A stretch of DNA of 37,425 nucleotides from Pseudogulbenkiania sp. (lineage in GTDB: Bacteria > Pseudomonadota > Gammaproteobacteria > Burkholderiales > Chromobacteriaceae), in contig JACPUY010000240.1 of assembly GCA_016192025.1 (NCBI GenBank), positions 1 through 37,425 on the forward strand, written 5' to 3'. Each line of letters opens with the position of its first letter. Position 1 is the first letter of the stretch. Under the pieces are notes generated by a model. The model saw only the letters and a list, made by a program, of their open reading frames with translations. It was not told the origin of the DNA and made no database searches. The position numbers and the translations under genes are program-made. Shown here piece by piece: positions 8,897-16,451 of the stretch.

Positions 8897-9931
8897 TCAC
8901 TCAGCCGGCAGGTCCGCCAGCCTCCTCAGCCGCGCCCAGTCGAAGTACGGCCCCGGGTCGGTCTTGCGTCCCGGCGCGATGTGCTCGTGCCCGGTCATGC
9001 CACAGAGCCCCAACTGCTGCTTGAGCAGGCGGGCCAGCGCGATTAGCGTGCGGTACTGCGCATCGGCAAACGGCTCGAAGTCGCAGCCTTCCAGTTCCAC
9101 CCCGAGCGAGAAATCGTTGCAGCGTTCGCGTCCGCGCCAGCTCGACACGCCGGCGTGCCAGGCGCGTTCGGTCACCGGCACGAACTGCACCAGCTCGCCG
9201 TTGCGACGGATGAAGAAATGCGCCGACACGCGCAAGTGATGGATGGTGGCGTAATAGGGATGCTCGGCCGGATCGAGGGTGTTGGTGAACAGCTGCTCGA
9301 CACCCGGTCCACCGTAGCGATAGGGCGGCAGGCTGATGTTGTGCACCACCAGCAATTCCGCCGCCACGCCGTCGGCGCGCGCGTCGCGGTTGGGCGAGGG
9401 GCAGCGGCGCGCCTCGGGCACCCAGCCGGCGGCGTCGAGCGACAGCGCCGGTAGCGCCGCCTCGTCGGCCGGGCGGGCATAGGCCAGCCGCCACAGCGCG
9501 AGCCCGCCCGGCGTCTGCCAGCGCTGCTCGGGCACGAAGCCGGCCTTGGCATAGAGCCGCAACGCGGCACGGTTGGCCTCGGCGGTATCCACCGTCACCC
9601 GGGGATGCGCGGCCAGCAAGGCGTTGACCAGGCGGTAGCCCCAGCCTGCGCCGAAATATGCGGGATCGACCACGGTGCGCTGAATATGCACCGCGTCGCC
9701 CTCCTCGTCGTACACCAGCAAGCCACGCAGCGCTGTGCCCTCGAACGCGGCGAGCAGCCGGTACGGGCAAGCCGCCACCGCCGCTGGGCCGTCCCACAGC
9801 AGCGGCAGGTCGGGCGGATCGCCGAGCCAGTCCAGTTCAACCTGGTGAGCAGACTGCTGCAGATGAAAGGCCGCATCGGCCAGGCCCGGTTCGGACCAGT
9901 CCGCGCTAAGCACGACGAACGGTTCATTCAT
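8897..9931 (-). CDS. GNAT acetyltransferase - AmpD amidase fusion
   Basis: One uninterrupted 344-residue frame encodes two domains. Residues about 5-150 are a GNAT-type N-acetyltransferase fold, with the acetyl-CoA loop in VVDPAYFGAGWGYRLVNALL and the C-terminal NRAALRLYAKAGF hallmark. Residues about 164-344 are a complete AmpD (1,6-anhydro-MurNAc-L-Ala amidase), which cleaves the peptide from anhydro-muropeptides in cytoplasmic cell-wall recycling. AmpD residues are all present: zinc ligands His197 (LLVVHNISLPP), His315 and Asp325 (GHEHIAPGRKTDPGP), catalytic Glu279 (GVELEG) and Lys323. AmpD is normally a separate protein of about 180 residues. The ATG at 9931 begins the GNAT domain. The acetyl acceptor is unknown. 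No ampE follows. Confidence 0.9.
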   Translation of the reverse strand: MNEPFVVLSADWSEPGLADAAFHLQQSAHQVELDWLGDPPDLPLLWDGPAAVAACPYRLLAAFEGTALRGLLVYDEEGDAVHIQRTVVDPAYFGAGWGYRLVNALLAAHPRVTVDTAEANRAALRLYAKAGFVPEQRWQTPGGLALWRLAYARPADEAALPALSLDAAGWVPEARRCPSPNRDARADGVAAELLVVHNISLPPYRYGGPGVEQLFTNTLDPAEHPYYATIHHLRVSAHFFIRRNGELVQFVPVTERAWHAGVSSWRGRERCNDFSLGVELEGCDFEPFADAQYRTLIALARLLKQQLGLCGMTGHEHIAPGRKTDPGPYFDWARLRRLADLPAE

Positions 9932-10103
9932 GGCTGGACACTTTCGGCAAAAGGGGAACAGGTGGCGGCTGGACGGCGATCATTCTGTCATTGTGGAGCA
10001 GAAGCCGTCCGGCGGCCAAGCTGTCTGGCGTTTCTTGAGCGCGATCATGGTCTCGCCCGGCCGGCTCGGGCACACTGGACGCCCATGCCCCAGGAGCCCG
10101 ACC

Positions 10104-10634
10104 ATGCTGCGACTCAACGACCTCGGCCAGAGCGCCGCCCCCAGCTTCGACGCCCCACTGGAGATGCTGCTGGCCTGTCACGACAAGGTGCGCCACTTCT
10201 GTGTGCTGCTCGACAAACTGCCCGGCTACCTCGCCGAGCACGGCGTCACCCCGGCGCTGGGCAACTCGATCGACGGCATCCTGCGCTATTTCGACCTGGC
10301 CGGCCCGGCACACCATGCCGACGAGGAGGACGAGCTGTTCCCGCTGCTGCGCCAGCGGCTGCCCGATACGCTGACCCCGCTCTCGAGACTGGCTGCCGAC
10401 CACGTCCTGCTGGACCAGCGCTGGAAGGTGCTGCGGCAACAGCTCGTGGCGCTGCAGGCCGGTACGGCCGAGCGGGTCAACGCCGAGGCCATCCATACCT
10501 TCACCGCACACTACCGCATGCACGCCCAGCTGGAAGAAGACTGGCTGTTCCCGCTGGTCGCCGCCAACCTGAGCGACGAGGAACTGCGCCACGCCGGACA
10601 GCGCATGGCGGCGCGGCGGCAGCATCCGGTCTGA
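10104..10634 (+). CDS. Hemerythrin-like domain protein
   Basis: A 176-residue cytoplasmic four-helix protein of the hemerythrin HHE cation-binding family. Likely di-iron ligands are spread in the expected order: ACHDKVRHFC (residues about 25-34, first helix), AGPAHHADEEDELFPLL (HHxxEE with E-x3-F, about 72-88), AADHVLLDQRW (about 100) and a C-terminal YRMHAQLEEDWLFPLV (HxxxEE). Such proteins bind O2, NO or iron, or act in oxidative/nitrosative stress repair; the specific role here cannot be told. ATG 10104 has GGAG seven bases upstream. It is divergent from the GNAT-AmpD gene and stands alone, ended by a bidirectional terminator. Confidence 0.88.
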   Translation: MLRLNDLGQSAAPSFDAPLEMLLACHDKVRHFCVLLDKLPGYLAEHGVTPALGNSIDGILRYFDLAGPAHHADEEDELFPLLRQRLPDTLTPLSRLAADHVLLDQRWKVLRQQLVALQAGTAERVNAEAIHTFTAHYRMHAQLEEDWLFPLVAANLSDEELRHAGQRMAARRQHPV

Positions 10635-10656
10635 GGCCTCGGCCAACCTTATCCAG

Positions 10657-10690
10657 CAAAAACGGGATGGCACGCCATCCCGTTCTTCTT
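10657..10690. terminator. Bidirectional terminator between hemerythrin and tal genes
   Basis: A 10-bp perfect stem (AACGGGATGG / CCATCCCGTT, 10661-10684) with a CACG loop. The minus strand reads into TTTTTGC, a good terminator for tal; the plus strand reads CTTCTT, weaker, for the hemerythrin gene. Confidence 0.88.
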
Positions 10691-10708
10691 GTGTTCAGCG
10701 CGCCCTGC

Positions 10709-11767
10709 TCAGGCCGTTAGCTCCAGCAGCGCCTGATACGATTCGACAAACAGCTTGAGCCCGTCCTGCTGCAGTTTCTCACCGAGCGCGGCGAGGTCGA
10801 TGCCGGACGCACCGACTCGGTGCAACACCGTCATGGCGTCTTCCAGTCCGCGCGGCAGCGTCTCAAGGGCGACGCCGTGGTCGCGGAACGCCGCCAGCGT
10901 GGCGTCCGGCACGGTATTGACGGTTTCCTGGCCGATCAGGCTCTCGACGTACAGCACGTCGGAGAAGGCCGGGTTCTTGGTGCCGGTGCTGGCCCACAGC
11001 AGGTATTGCGGACGCGCACCGGCGGCCTTCAGCGCAGCGAACTCCGGACCGTGGAAGCGCTGCCGGTAGCGCGCGTAGGCCGCCTTGGCCAGCGCGATCG
11101 CCACCTTGCCGCGCAGTTCTTCCGGCAGTTGCGGATCGAGCAGGCTGTCGACGCGCGACAGGAAGAAGCTGGCCACCGCCTTGACGTGCTTCACGTCGTT
11201 GCCGTCCTCCAGGCGCTGCTGCAGGCCGGTCAGGTAGCCGTCCCACACCGCCTCGACCTGCACCAGGCTGAACAGCAGCGTGATGTTGACGTTGATGCCC
11301 TCACGGATCAGCGTGCGCAGGGCCTCCACCCCGGCGGCGGTGGCCGGAACCTTGATCATCAGGTTGGGGCGGTCCACCGCCCGCCACAGCCGGCGCGCCG
11401 CGGCCAGCGTGCCGGCAGCGTCGTTGGCGAGCTGCGGCGACACTTCCAGGCTGACGTAGCCGTCGTCGCCGCCGCTGGTGCGGTACTGCGGCGCCAGCAG
11501 GTCGCAGGCGGCGCGGATGTCGGGGATCACCAGTTCCTCGTAGCTCTGCTCGGCGTCCAGCGCGTGCAGCTTCAGCGCCGCCAGATCTTGCTGGTAACGC
11601 GGGTCGCTGGCGATGGCCTTGTGGAAGATGGTCGGGTTGGAGGTCACGCCGGCGATGCCGTCCTCCTCCACCAGGCGGGAGAGCGCGCCGGAGGCGAGCA
11701 GTTCACGCGACAGGTTGTCGAGCCACAGGCGTTGGCCGAAGGGACGGATGGCTTGCAGGCGGTTCAT
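10709..11767 (-). CDS. tal: Transaldolase
   Basis: Pentose phosphate pathway enzyme that transfers a dihydroxyacetone unit between sedoheptulose 7-phosphate and glyceraldehyde 3-phosphate. It is 352 residues. Family motifs are GVTSNPTIFHKAI (residues 40-52), YVSLEVSP (about 104-111) and NLMIKVPAT, whose Lys139 is the Schiff-base lysine. Further motifs are GINVNITLLFS and LLWASTGTKNPAFSD. The length and the TSNPTIF and KVPAT sequences fit the longer transaldolase type found in beta-proteobacteria and actinobacteria rather than short TalC. ATG 11767 has a GGGAAG Shine-Dalgarno. It follows phoR on the same strand after 87 bases; no promoter was identified with confidence. Confidence 0.95.
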   Translation of the reverse strand: MNRLQAIRPFGQRLWLDNLSRELLASGALSRLVEEDGIAGVTSNPTIFHKAIASDPRYQQDLAALKLHALDAEQSYEELVIPDIRAACDLLAPQYRTSGGDDGYVSLEVSPQLANDAAGTLAAARRLWRAVDRPNLMIKVPATAAGVEALRTLIREGINVNITLLFSLVQVEAVWDGYLTGLQQRLEDGNDVKHVKAVASFFLSRVDSLLDPQLPEELRGKVAIALAKAAYARYRQRFHGPEFAALKAAGARPQYLLWASTGTKNPAFSDVLYVESLIGQETVNTVPDATLAAFRDHGVALETLPRGLEDAMTVLHRVGASGIDLAALGEKLQQDGLKLFVESYQALLELTA

Positions 11768-11854
11768 GGCGTACTTCCCGGTTGTGTGATGGGATGGTTG
11801 ATGATGACAGGAAGATCATCTTAGCGCGCGTCACGCCCGTCGCCAAGGGCGCGC

Positions 11855-13159
11855 TCAGGCCGGCTCCGGCTCGGCCACCTGGGCCCGGTTGAACACCACG
11901 CTGAAGGTGCTGCCGCGCTCCGGCTCGCTGTGCACTTCGAGCCGCGCCTGATGGCGTGCCACCACATGCTTGACGATGGCCAGCCCAAGGCCGGTGCCGC
12001 CGTTGCCGCGCGAGCGGCCGCGGTCGACGCGGTAGAAGCGCTCGGTCAGCCGCGGAATGTGCTCGCGCGGAATGCCAATGCCGCTGTCCTTGACCGAGAA
12101 CACCAGCTTCTCGCCCTCCTCCTTCCAGCTCAGCGTGACGTCGCCACCGTCCGGTGTGTAACGCACCGCGTTGGAGACCAGGTTGCCGAAGGCCGAGTGC
12201 AGCTCCTGGACATTGCCCCACAGCCACAGCGGCGTGTCGCGCTGCAGCCGGATCTGGTGGCGCCCCTGCGACAGCCCTTCCGCTTCGACCATCAGCGTGT
12301 CGAGCAGATCGGTCATGTTGACCTTCTCGTTGGCAGCGTTCTTCGGACTGTTCTCCAGCCTCGACAAGATCAGCAGATCTTCCACCAGGCTTTGCATGCG
12401 CCGCGACTGCTCCATCATCATCGGCAGGAACTGGCGCAACAGCGCCGGGTCGTCCGGCATGTCGGACAGCGTCTCGAGGAAGCCGCCGATCACCGTCAGC
12501 GGCGTGCGCAGCTCGTGCGAGACGTTGGCGACGAAGTCGCGGTGCACCGTCTGCACCCGTTCCAGCTGGGTGATGTCGCGCGACAGGATCAGCTTGCGGG
12601 TGGAGTCGAACGGCACCAGCTGGATGCTCAGCACCCGCTCGTTGGGCTGGGTAAAGCGCAGGACCAGCGGCTGGCTGAAGCGGTCCGCCTTCATGTAGGC
12701 GTTGAACGAGGGCTGGCGGATCAGGTTGAAGATGTAGTTGCCGACATCACGCTTGCGGTCGAGTCCGAAATGCTCCACCGCCATCGGATTGAGCCATTCG
12801 ATGCGGTCGTGCTCGTCCAGCACCACCACCCCGTCCGGCATCGCCTCGCCGGCGTTGATGAAGCGCTCCACGGTTTTGGTCAGCTTGCGCTTGCTCTGGC
12901 TTTGCATCTTGCTCTGCCGGTAAAGCGTAATGAACACCGAGTGCCAGGCGCCGAAGCCGTCCGGCACGCGTTCGGCCAAAGGATGCCTGAGCCAGCGCAG
13001 CAGCAGCGCCAGGTGGTAGAGATGGAAGGCCAGCCAGCCGCCCAGGCAGATGGCCACCACCAGCAGCGCGTCCAGCGCGCTGGCCGCCCACCAGAAACCC
13101 AGCCCGACCAGCACGATGGCCAACAGCCAGAGCAGCGTACGCTGTGCAAATTCGCGCAA
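11855..13159 (-). CDS. phoR: Phosphate regulon sensor histidine kinase PhoR
   Basis: Membrane-bound sensor kinase that partners PhoB in phosphate-starvation control. It is 434 residues: two adjacent N-terminal hydrophobic segments (about 8-50, with almost no periplasmic loop, as in E. coli PhoR) and a linker. A PAS domain (about 100-190, VVVLDEHDRIEWLNP) follows. The HisKA domain has HRDFVANVSHELRTPL with phospho-acceptor His215. The ATPase domain has N box FGNLVSNAVRYTP, G1 DSGIGIP, F box FYRVDRGRSR and G2 GTGLGLAIVKHV. The start is a TTG at 13159 with a well-placed GAGG; no ATG exists before residue 85, so the TTG is needed for the membrane segments. It lies 11 bases after the phoB stop, in one operon. 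Confidence 0.95.
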   Translation of the reverse strand: MREFAQRTLLWLLAIVLVGLGFWWAASALDALLVVAICLGGWLAFHLYHLALLLRWLRHPLAERVPDGFGAWHSVFITLYRQSKMQSQSKRKLTKTVERFINAGEAMPDGVVVLDEHDRIEWLNPMAVEHFGLDRKRDVGNYIFNLIRQPSFNAYMKADRFSQPLVLRFTQPNERVLSIQLVPFDSTRKLILSRDITQLERVQTVHRDFVANVSHELRTPLTVIGGFLETLSDMPDDPALLRQFLPMMMEQSRRMQSLVEDLLILSRLENSPKNAANEKVNMTDLLDTLMVEAEGLSQGRHQIRLQRDTPLWLWGNVQELHSAFGNLVSNAVRYTPDGGDVTLSWKEEGEKLVFSVKDSGIGIPREHIPRLTERFYRVDRGRSRGNGGTGLGLAIVKHVVARHQARLEVHSEPERGSTFSVVFNRAQVAEPEPA

Positions 13160-13170
13160 AAAAGCCTACC

Positions 13171-13860
13171 TCACTGTTGCGTGGAAAAGCGGTAACCGGT
13201 ACCGCGTACGGTCTGGATCAGGCCGTCGTGGCCGGACCCTTCCAGCGAGCTGCGCAGACGGCGGATGTGCACGTCGACGGTGCGTTCCTCAACGAACACG
13301 TGGTCGCCCCACACCTGGTCGAGCAACTGCGCCCGTGAGTGTACCCGTTCCGGATGGGTCATGAAGAAGTGCAGTAGGCGGAACTCGGTCGGGCCGAGGT
13401 CGATCGGGCGGCCGTCGGTGCTGACCCGGTGCGTGGCTGGGTCGAGCCGGAGACCCTTGACCTCGACCGCGTCGTCGGTCATCTGCGGCGCGCGGCGGCG
13501 CAGCACCGCCTTGATGCGCGCCAACAACTCGCGCGGCGAGAACGGTTTGGTGATGTAGTCGTCGGCACCGGTTTCCAGCCCGGCGATCTTGTCCTGCTCG
13601 TCGGAGCGCGCGGTCAGCATGATGATCGGCACCTGGCGCGTGCGCTCGTCGGCGCGCAGGCGCTTGGCGATGTCGATGCCGGAGCCGCCGGGCAGCATCC
13701 AGTCGAGCAGCACCAGGTCCGGCAAGGCATTCTTGACCAGCATCAGCGCGGCGTCGGCGGTGCTGGCGCGCAGCACATGGTGACCGGCCTGGGTCAGGTT
13801 GAACGCAATCAGTTCCTGAATGGCCGGTTCGTCTTCAACGAGCAGAATGTTCGCAGGCAT
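13171..13860 (-). CDS. phoB: Phosphate regulon response regulator PhoB
   Basis: OmpR/PhoB-family transcription factor of 229 residues, the same length as E. coli PhoB. The receiver domain has acidic pocket Glu9-Asp10 (LLVEDE), phospho-acceptor Asp53 (LLDWMLPGGSG), Thr83 and Lys105 (DYITKPFSPRE). The C-terminal winged helix (about 130-229) ends RTVDVHIRRLRSSLE...TVRGTGYRF. When phosphorylated it binds Pho boxes in promoters for phosphate uptake and scavenging. ATG 13860 matches the family N-terminus, although the frame is open for another 31 codons. It has its own Pho box. No phoU or pst genes lie in the window. Confidence 0.97.
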   Translation of the reverse strand: MPANILLVEDEPAIQELIAFNLTQAGHHVLRASTADAALMLVKNALPDLVLLDWMLPGGSGIDIAKRLRADERTRQVPIIMLTARSDEQDKIAGLETGADDYITKPFSPRELLARIKAVLRRRAPQMTDDAVEVKGLRLDPATHRVSTDGRPIDLGPTEFRLLHFFMTHPERVHSRAQLLDQVWGDHVFVEERTVDVHIRRLRSSLEGSGHDGLIQTVRGTGYRFSTQQ

Positions 13861-13889
13861 GATGATCCATTGGCAGTGAGTCTGCCCAG

Positions 13890-13923
13890 AGGATAAGAAG
13901 CGGGGATTACAGAAATATGACAT
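13890..13923 (-). promoter_or_regulatory. Pho box and -10 of phoB
   Basis: On the minus strand, 13923-13906 reads ATGTCATATTTCTGTAAT. It matches 15 of 18 positions of the E. coli Pho box CTGTCATAWAWCTGTCAY, i.e. two TGTCA-like repeats at 11-bp spacing. Ten bases downstream is TATCCT (13895-13890), the usual -10 position in PhoB-activated promoters. This predicts autoregulation of phoBR. Confidence 0.8.
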
Positions 13924-13970
13924 TTCTCGGGAAATGCCAAGACCTGGTAACAAAGTGGGGGCAACCGGAC

Positions 13971-13999
13971 AAAAAAACAGGCCTGTCGCAAGACAGGCC
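13971..13999 (-). terminator. Strong terminator upstream of phoB
   Basis: An 8-bp stem (GGCCTGTC / GACAGGCC, 13980-13999) with a 4-base loop is followed on the minus strand by TG and seven Ts. It ends a transcript that would come from the 14.0-14.2 kb region, before the phoB promoter, and no recognised gene precedes it. Confidence 0.85.
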
Positions 14000-14222
14000 C
14001 TGAAGGATCGTCGTCAATACTTAAAAGAGAAATGACTTGAGACCGGGGACAAAGAGATCACCAGAACAGCGACCGCTCCCGACGTATCGGGCACACCTCG
14101 GGGGGTCCACCTATCCAGTCCGAGGAGCGCGCCATCGTCACGGCGGACGGCAGCGCCCTGCCTCATCACGGAACGTATTGTACGTAGGCAAGCGGGGCGG
14201 ATTAATAGCGAAACCATCGATT
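13975..14222 (-). ncRNA. Putative structured small RNA upstream of phoB
   Basis: About 250 nt between an AT-rich divergent promoter region (minus-strand TATAAC at 14234-14229, TTGAAA at 14247-14242) and the strong terminator at 13971-13999. On the minus strand it can form several consecutive hairpins. These are GGCAG/CTGCC (14149-14162), a longer arm closed by CCTCGG/CCGAGG (14096-14125), and CCCGA/TCGGG with a UACG tetraloop (14078-14091), then the terminator. The only frame inside (ATG 14217, 67 codons) has no recognisable product and no Shine-Dalgarno. I cannot match it to 6S RNA, tmRNA or SRP RNA. It could be a regulatory RNA or an attenuated leader. This is inference from structure and flanking signals only. 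Confidence 0.4.
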
Positions 14223-14230
14223 TATCGGGT

Positions 14231-14236
14231 TATAAT
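14231..14236 (+). promoter_or_regulatory. -10 element of the Lrp-type regulator gene
   Basis: A perfect TATAAT lies 45 bases upstream of the GTG start at 14281; the corresponding -35 is poor. It overlaps the divergent minus-strand promoter region of the putative small RNA. Confidence 0.5.
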
Positions 14237-14280
14237 TTTCGTTTCAACACATATTGACGGCTAACGCCTTCGAATCATAA

Positions 14281-14721
14281 GTGGACAAATTCGATCACAA
14301 GATCCTCGGCGCACTGCACGAAAACGCCCGCATCAGCTTCGCCGAACTGGCACGGCGGGTGAACCTGTCGGCCCCGGCGGTGGCCGACCGCGTCGACAAG
14401 CTGGAGCGTGCCGGCATCATCACCGGCTATCACGCCGGCGTCGACCTGGCGCGGCTGGGCTTCCCGATCCAGTGCGTGATCGAGCTGACGGTGAAACACC
14501 TGGAGTTCTACGCCGTGCTGGGCCGGCTCAAGGACATGCCGGGCATCGTGTCGTGCGAGTCGATCACCGGCAGCAGCGGGCTGTTGCTGAAGGTGGCGGT
14601 CGACACCATGGGTTCGCTGCAGGCGCTGATCGCCGAATTGATGCAGTACGGCGACACCAAGACCTCGATCGTCATCGACACCCCGATCGCGCCGCGCATG
14701 CCGCCGCTGCCGGCCGACTAG
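14281..14721 (+). CDS. Lrp/AsnC family transcriptional regulator
   Basis: DNA-binding feast/famine regulator of 146 residues. The N-terminal helix-turn-helix occupies about residues 3-60 (DHKILGALHENARISFAELA, NLSAPAVADRVDKLERAGII). The C-terminal RAM/AsnC effector domain occupies about residues 65-140 (VIELTVKH, MPGIVSCESITGSSGLLLKV). GTG 14281 is directly preceded by an in-frame TAA and matches the family N-terminus (MDKFDHKIL-type), so it must be the start even though no Shine-Dalgarno is visible. The stop overlaps the stop of the convergent EamA exporter gene. Lrp-type regulators often control an adjacent amino-acid exporter; that link is inference here. Confidence 0.92.
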   Translation: MDKFDHKILGALHENARISFAELARRVNLSAPAVADRVDKLERAGIITGYHAGVDLARLGFPIQCVIELTVKHLEFYAVLGRLKDMPGIVSCESITGSSGLLLKVAVDTMGSLQALIAELMQYGDTKTSIVIDTPIAPRMPPLPAD

Positions 14722-15599
14722 ACCGGGCGCGGCTCGCCCTTCTTCCAGCCAATCAGCAGCACGCCGGAGACGATCACCACCATCGCCCCCAGCTCCTGCT
14801 TGCCGACCTGCTCGCCGAGGAACAGCACACCCAACAGCACCGCGATCACCGGGTTGACGTAGGCGTAGCTGGTAGCGGTGGCCGGGCTGACGTTGGCCAG
14901 CAGGTAGAGATAGGCGCTGTAGGCGATCAGCGAGCCGAACACCACCAGGTAGCCGAGCGCCAGCCAGCCGTCGAGCGTCGGAACGCTGGTCAGCCGCTCG
15001 CCGCTGGCGGCGCTGGCCGCGAGCAGAGCCACGCCACCGGTCAGCATCATCATCGCGCTCGCCATCAGCCCGTCCGGCTGCGGCAGATGCTTGCTCCAGG
15101 CCGAGCCGAGCGCCCAGCCGGCACAGGCCAGCAACAGCAGAATGCCGCCCGTGGGGCTGAGCGACAGGCTGGCGCCCATATTGAGCAGCACGATGCCGAC
15201 GAGGCCCAGCGCCAGCCCGCCCCACTCCAGCGGATGGGTGCGCTGGCCGAACAGCCGGGCGCACAGCGTGGTGAACAGCGGCACCGTCGCCACCATCAAG
15301 GCCGCCACGCCGGACGACACGCTCTTCTGCGCCAGCGTCACCAGACCGTTGCCCATGCCCGGCATCAACACGCCGAGCAGGGTGGAGCTGCCGAGCTGGC
15401 GCCAGTTCGGCAGCGCCTGGCCACGCCACAGCAGAAACAGCGCCAACAGCCCACCGGCGATCAGGAAGCGCACCCCGGCCATCAGCAATGGCGGCCACGA
15501 GTCCACGCCGATGCGGATGGCGAAATAGGTCGAGCCCCAGATCAGGTAGAGGGCCAGCAGGGCGGCCAGAGTGGCGGGCGGCACGCGAGGCAGAGACAT
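14718..15599 (-). CDS. EamA/DMT-family exporter (YedA-like)
   Basis: Drug/metabolite transporter superfamily protein of 293 residues with ten predicted membrane segments in two EamA repeats (about residues 10-140 and 150-285). It starts with LALYLIWGSTYFAIRIGVDSWPP, a hallmark of the YedA/RhaT branch. The second repeat contains AYLYLLANVSPATATSYAYVNPVIAVLLG followed by FLGE. These inner-membrane proteins export amino acids or small metabolites; the substrate here is unknown. ATG 15599 is the natural start. It converges with, and overlaps by four bases, the Lrp-type regulator gene, which may regulate it. Confidence 0.9.
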   Translation of the reverse strand: MSLPRVPPATLAALLALYLIWGSTYFAIRIGVDSWPPLLMAGVRFLIAGGLLALFLLWRGQALPNWRQLGSSTLLGVLMPGMGNGLVTLAQKSVSSGVAALMVATVPLFTTLCARLFGQRTHPLEWGGLALGLVGIVLLNMGASLSLSPTGGILLLLACAGWALGSAWSKHLPQPDGLMASAMMMLTGGVALLAASAASGERLTSVPTLDGWLALGYLVVFGSLIAYSAYLYLLANVSPATATSYAYVNPVIAVLLGVLFLGEQVGKQELGAMVVIVSGVLLIGWKKGEPRPV

Positions 15600-15677
15600 G
15601 GCAGCAGATCGCTCGGGAACAGGATGACATCATCCCACTGCCGGAACGAAATACAAGGCGGGGTGGCCGACAAGAGT

Positions 15678-15729
15678 GTTCGCGCTGGCGAACAGTGCCT
15701 TCGGCCAACCCTCGACAGGTTGGCCGAAG
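15678..15729 (-). other. Hairpins after tolQ
   Basis: Two hairpins lie between tolQ and the EamA gene: TGTTCGC/GCGAACA (15678-15695) and an 11-bp perfect stem CTTCGGCCAAC/GTTGGCCGAAG (15699-15729). The second lacks a T-run, so it is a transcript-end or stabilising structure rather than a clear intrinsic terminator. Confidence 0.5.
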
Positions 15730-15749
15730 CCGGTATTGGGAGCCGGTTC

Positions 15750-16418
15750 TCAGCGCGTGGCCAGGCGCTGCAGAATGTTGGAGAACTCTTCCATGAAGGT
15801 GTCGAAGCGCGATGCCAGCCGGTCCACGTCGGCGGCGAAGCGGTTGTACGCCACCACCGCCGGAATCGCCGCGAACAGGCCGATGGCGGTCGCCACCAGC
15901 GCCTCGGCGATGCCCGGTGCCACCGTCGACAACGTGGCCTGGCCGGCGTTACCGAGCCCGATGAAGGCGTGCATGATGCCCCACACCGTGCCAAACAGGC
16001 CGATATAGGGGCTGACCGAGCCGACCGTGGCGAGGAAGGAGGTGTGGCTGTCGAGCCGGTCCAGCTCGCGCTGGGCGGCGGCGCGCATGGCGCGGCGCGC
16101 ACCGTCCATGATGTCCGACAACTCGGCGCCGCCGCGACCGCGCTGCTTGAGGAATTCGGCGAAGCCGGACTGGAAGATGCGCTCCATGCCGACGGTCTCA
16201 CCCTGTTGGCGGGCATCCTCGTACAGCCGGTTGAGGTCGGCGCCGCCCCAGAAGCTGCGCTCGAAGCTCTCGCTGTGACGACGCGCCGAGCGCAGCGTGC
16301 CGAGCTTGCTGATGATCAGTGTCCAGGACAGCACCGACAGCAGCGCCAGGCCCAGCATGACCAGTTGCACCACCAGACTCGCGTCCAGAATCAGGCTCAT
16401 GAAAGAAATCGGTTGCAA
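15750..16418 (-). CDS. tolQ: TolQ, Tol-Pal proton channel subunit
   Basis: Inner-membrane subunit of the Tol-Pal motor (MotA/TolQ/ExbB family). TolQ with TolR harvests the proton-motive force to energise TolA during outer-membrane constriction. It is 222 residues with three membrane segments (about 15-37, 134-156, 170-192). SYMPATHETIC matches to TolQ rather than ExbB are FSPYIGLFGTVWGIMHAFI-like VSPYIGLFGTVWGIMHAF, PGIAEALVATAIGLFAAIPA and the C-terminal FMEEFSNILQR. The start is a TTG at 16418 with GAGG eight bases upstream; the first ATG is 16400 and has no good Shine-Dalgarno. Neither tolR, tolA, tolB nor pal is next to it; it follows tsaC by 33 bases. Confidence 0.92.
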   Translation of the reverse strand: MQPISFMSLILDASLVVQLVMLGLALLSVLSWTLIISKLGTLRSARRHSESFERSFWGGADLNRLYEDARQQGETVGMERIFQSGFAEFLKQRGRGGAELSDIMDGARRAMRAAAQRELDRLDSHTSFLATVGSVSPYIGLFGTVWGIMHAFIGLGNAGQATLSTVAPGIAEALVATAIGLFAAIPAVVAYNRFAADVDRLASRFDTFMEEFSNILQRLATR

Positions 16419-16451
16419 AGCTATTTCCTCGGTAGAACGGCGCGTGTGGCG

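Noticed and set aside
14014-14217. 67-codon minus-strand frame in the putative small RNA region
   Set aside because: No Shine-Dalgarno, no recognisable product, and it runs through hairpin-rich sequence; the RNA interpretation seemed better, though not proven.
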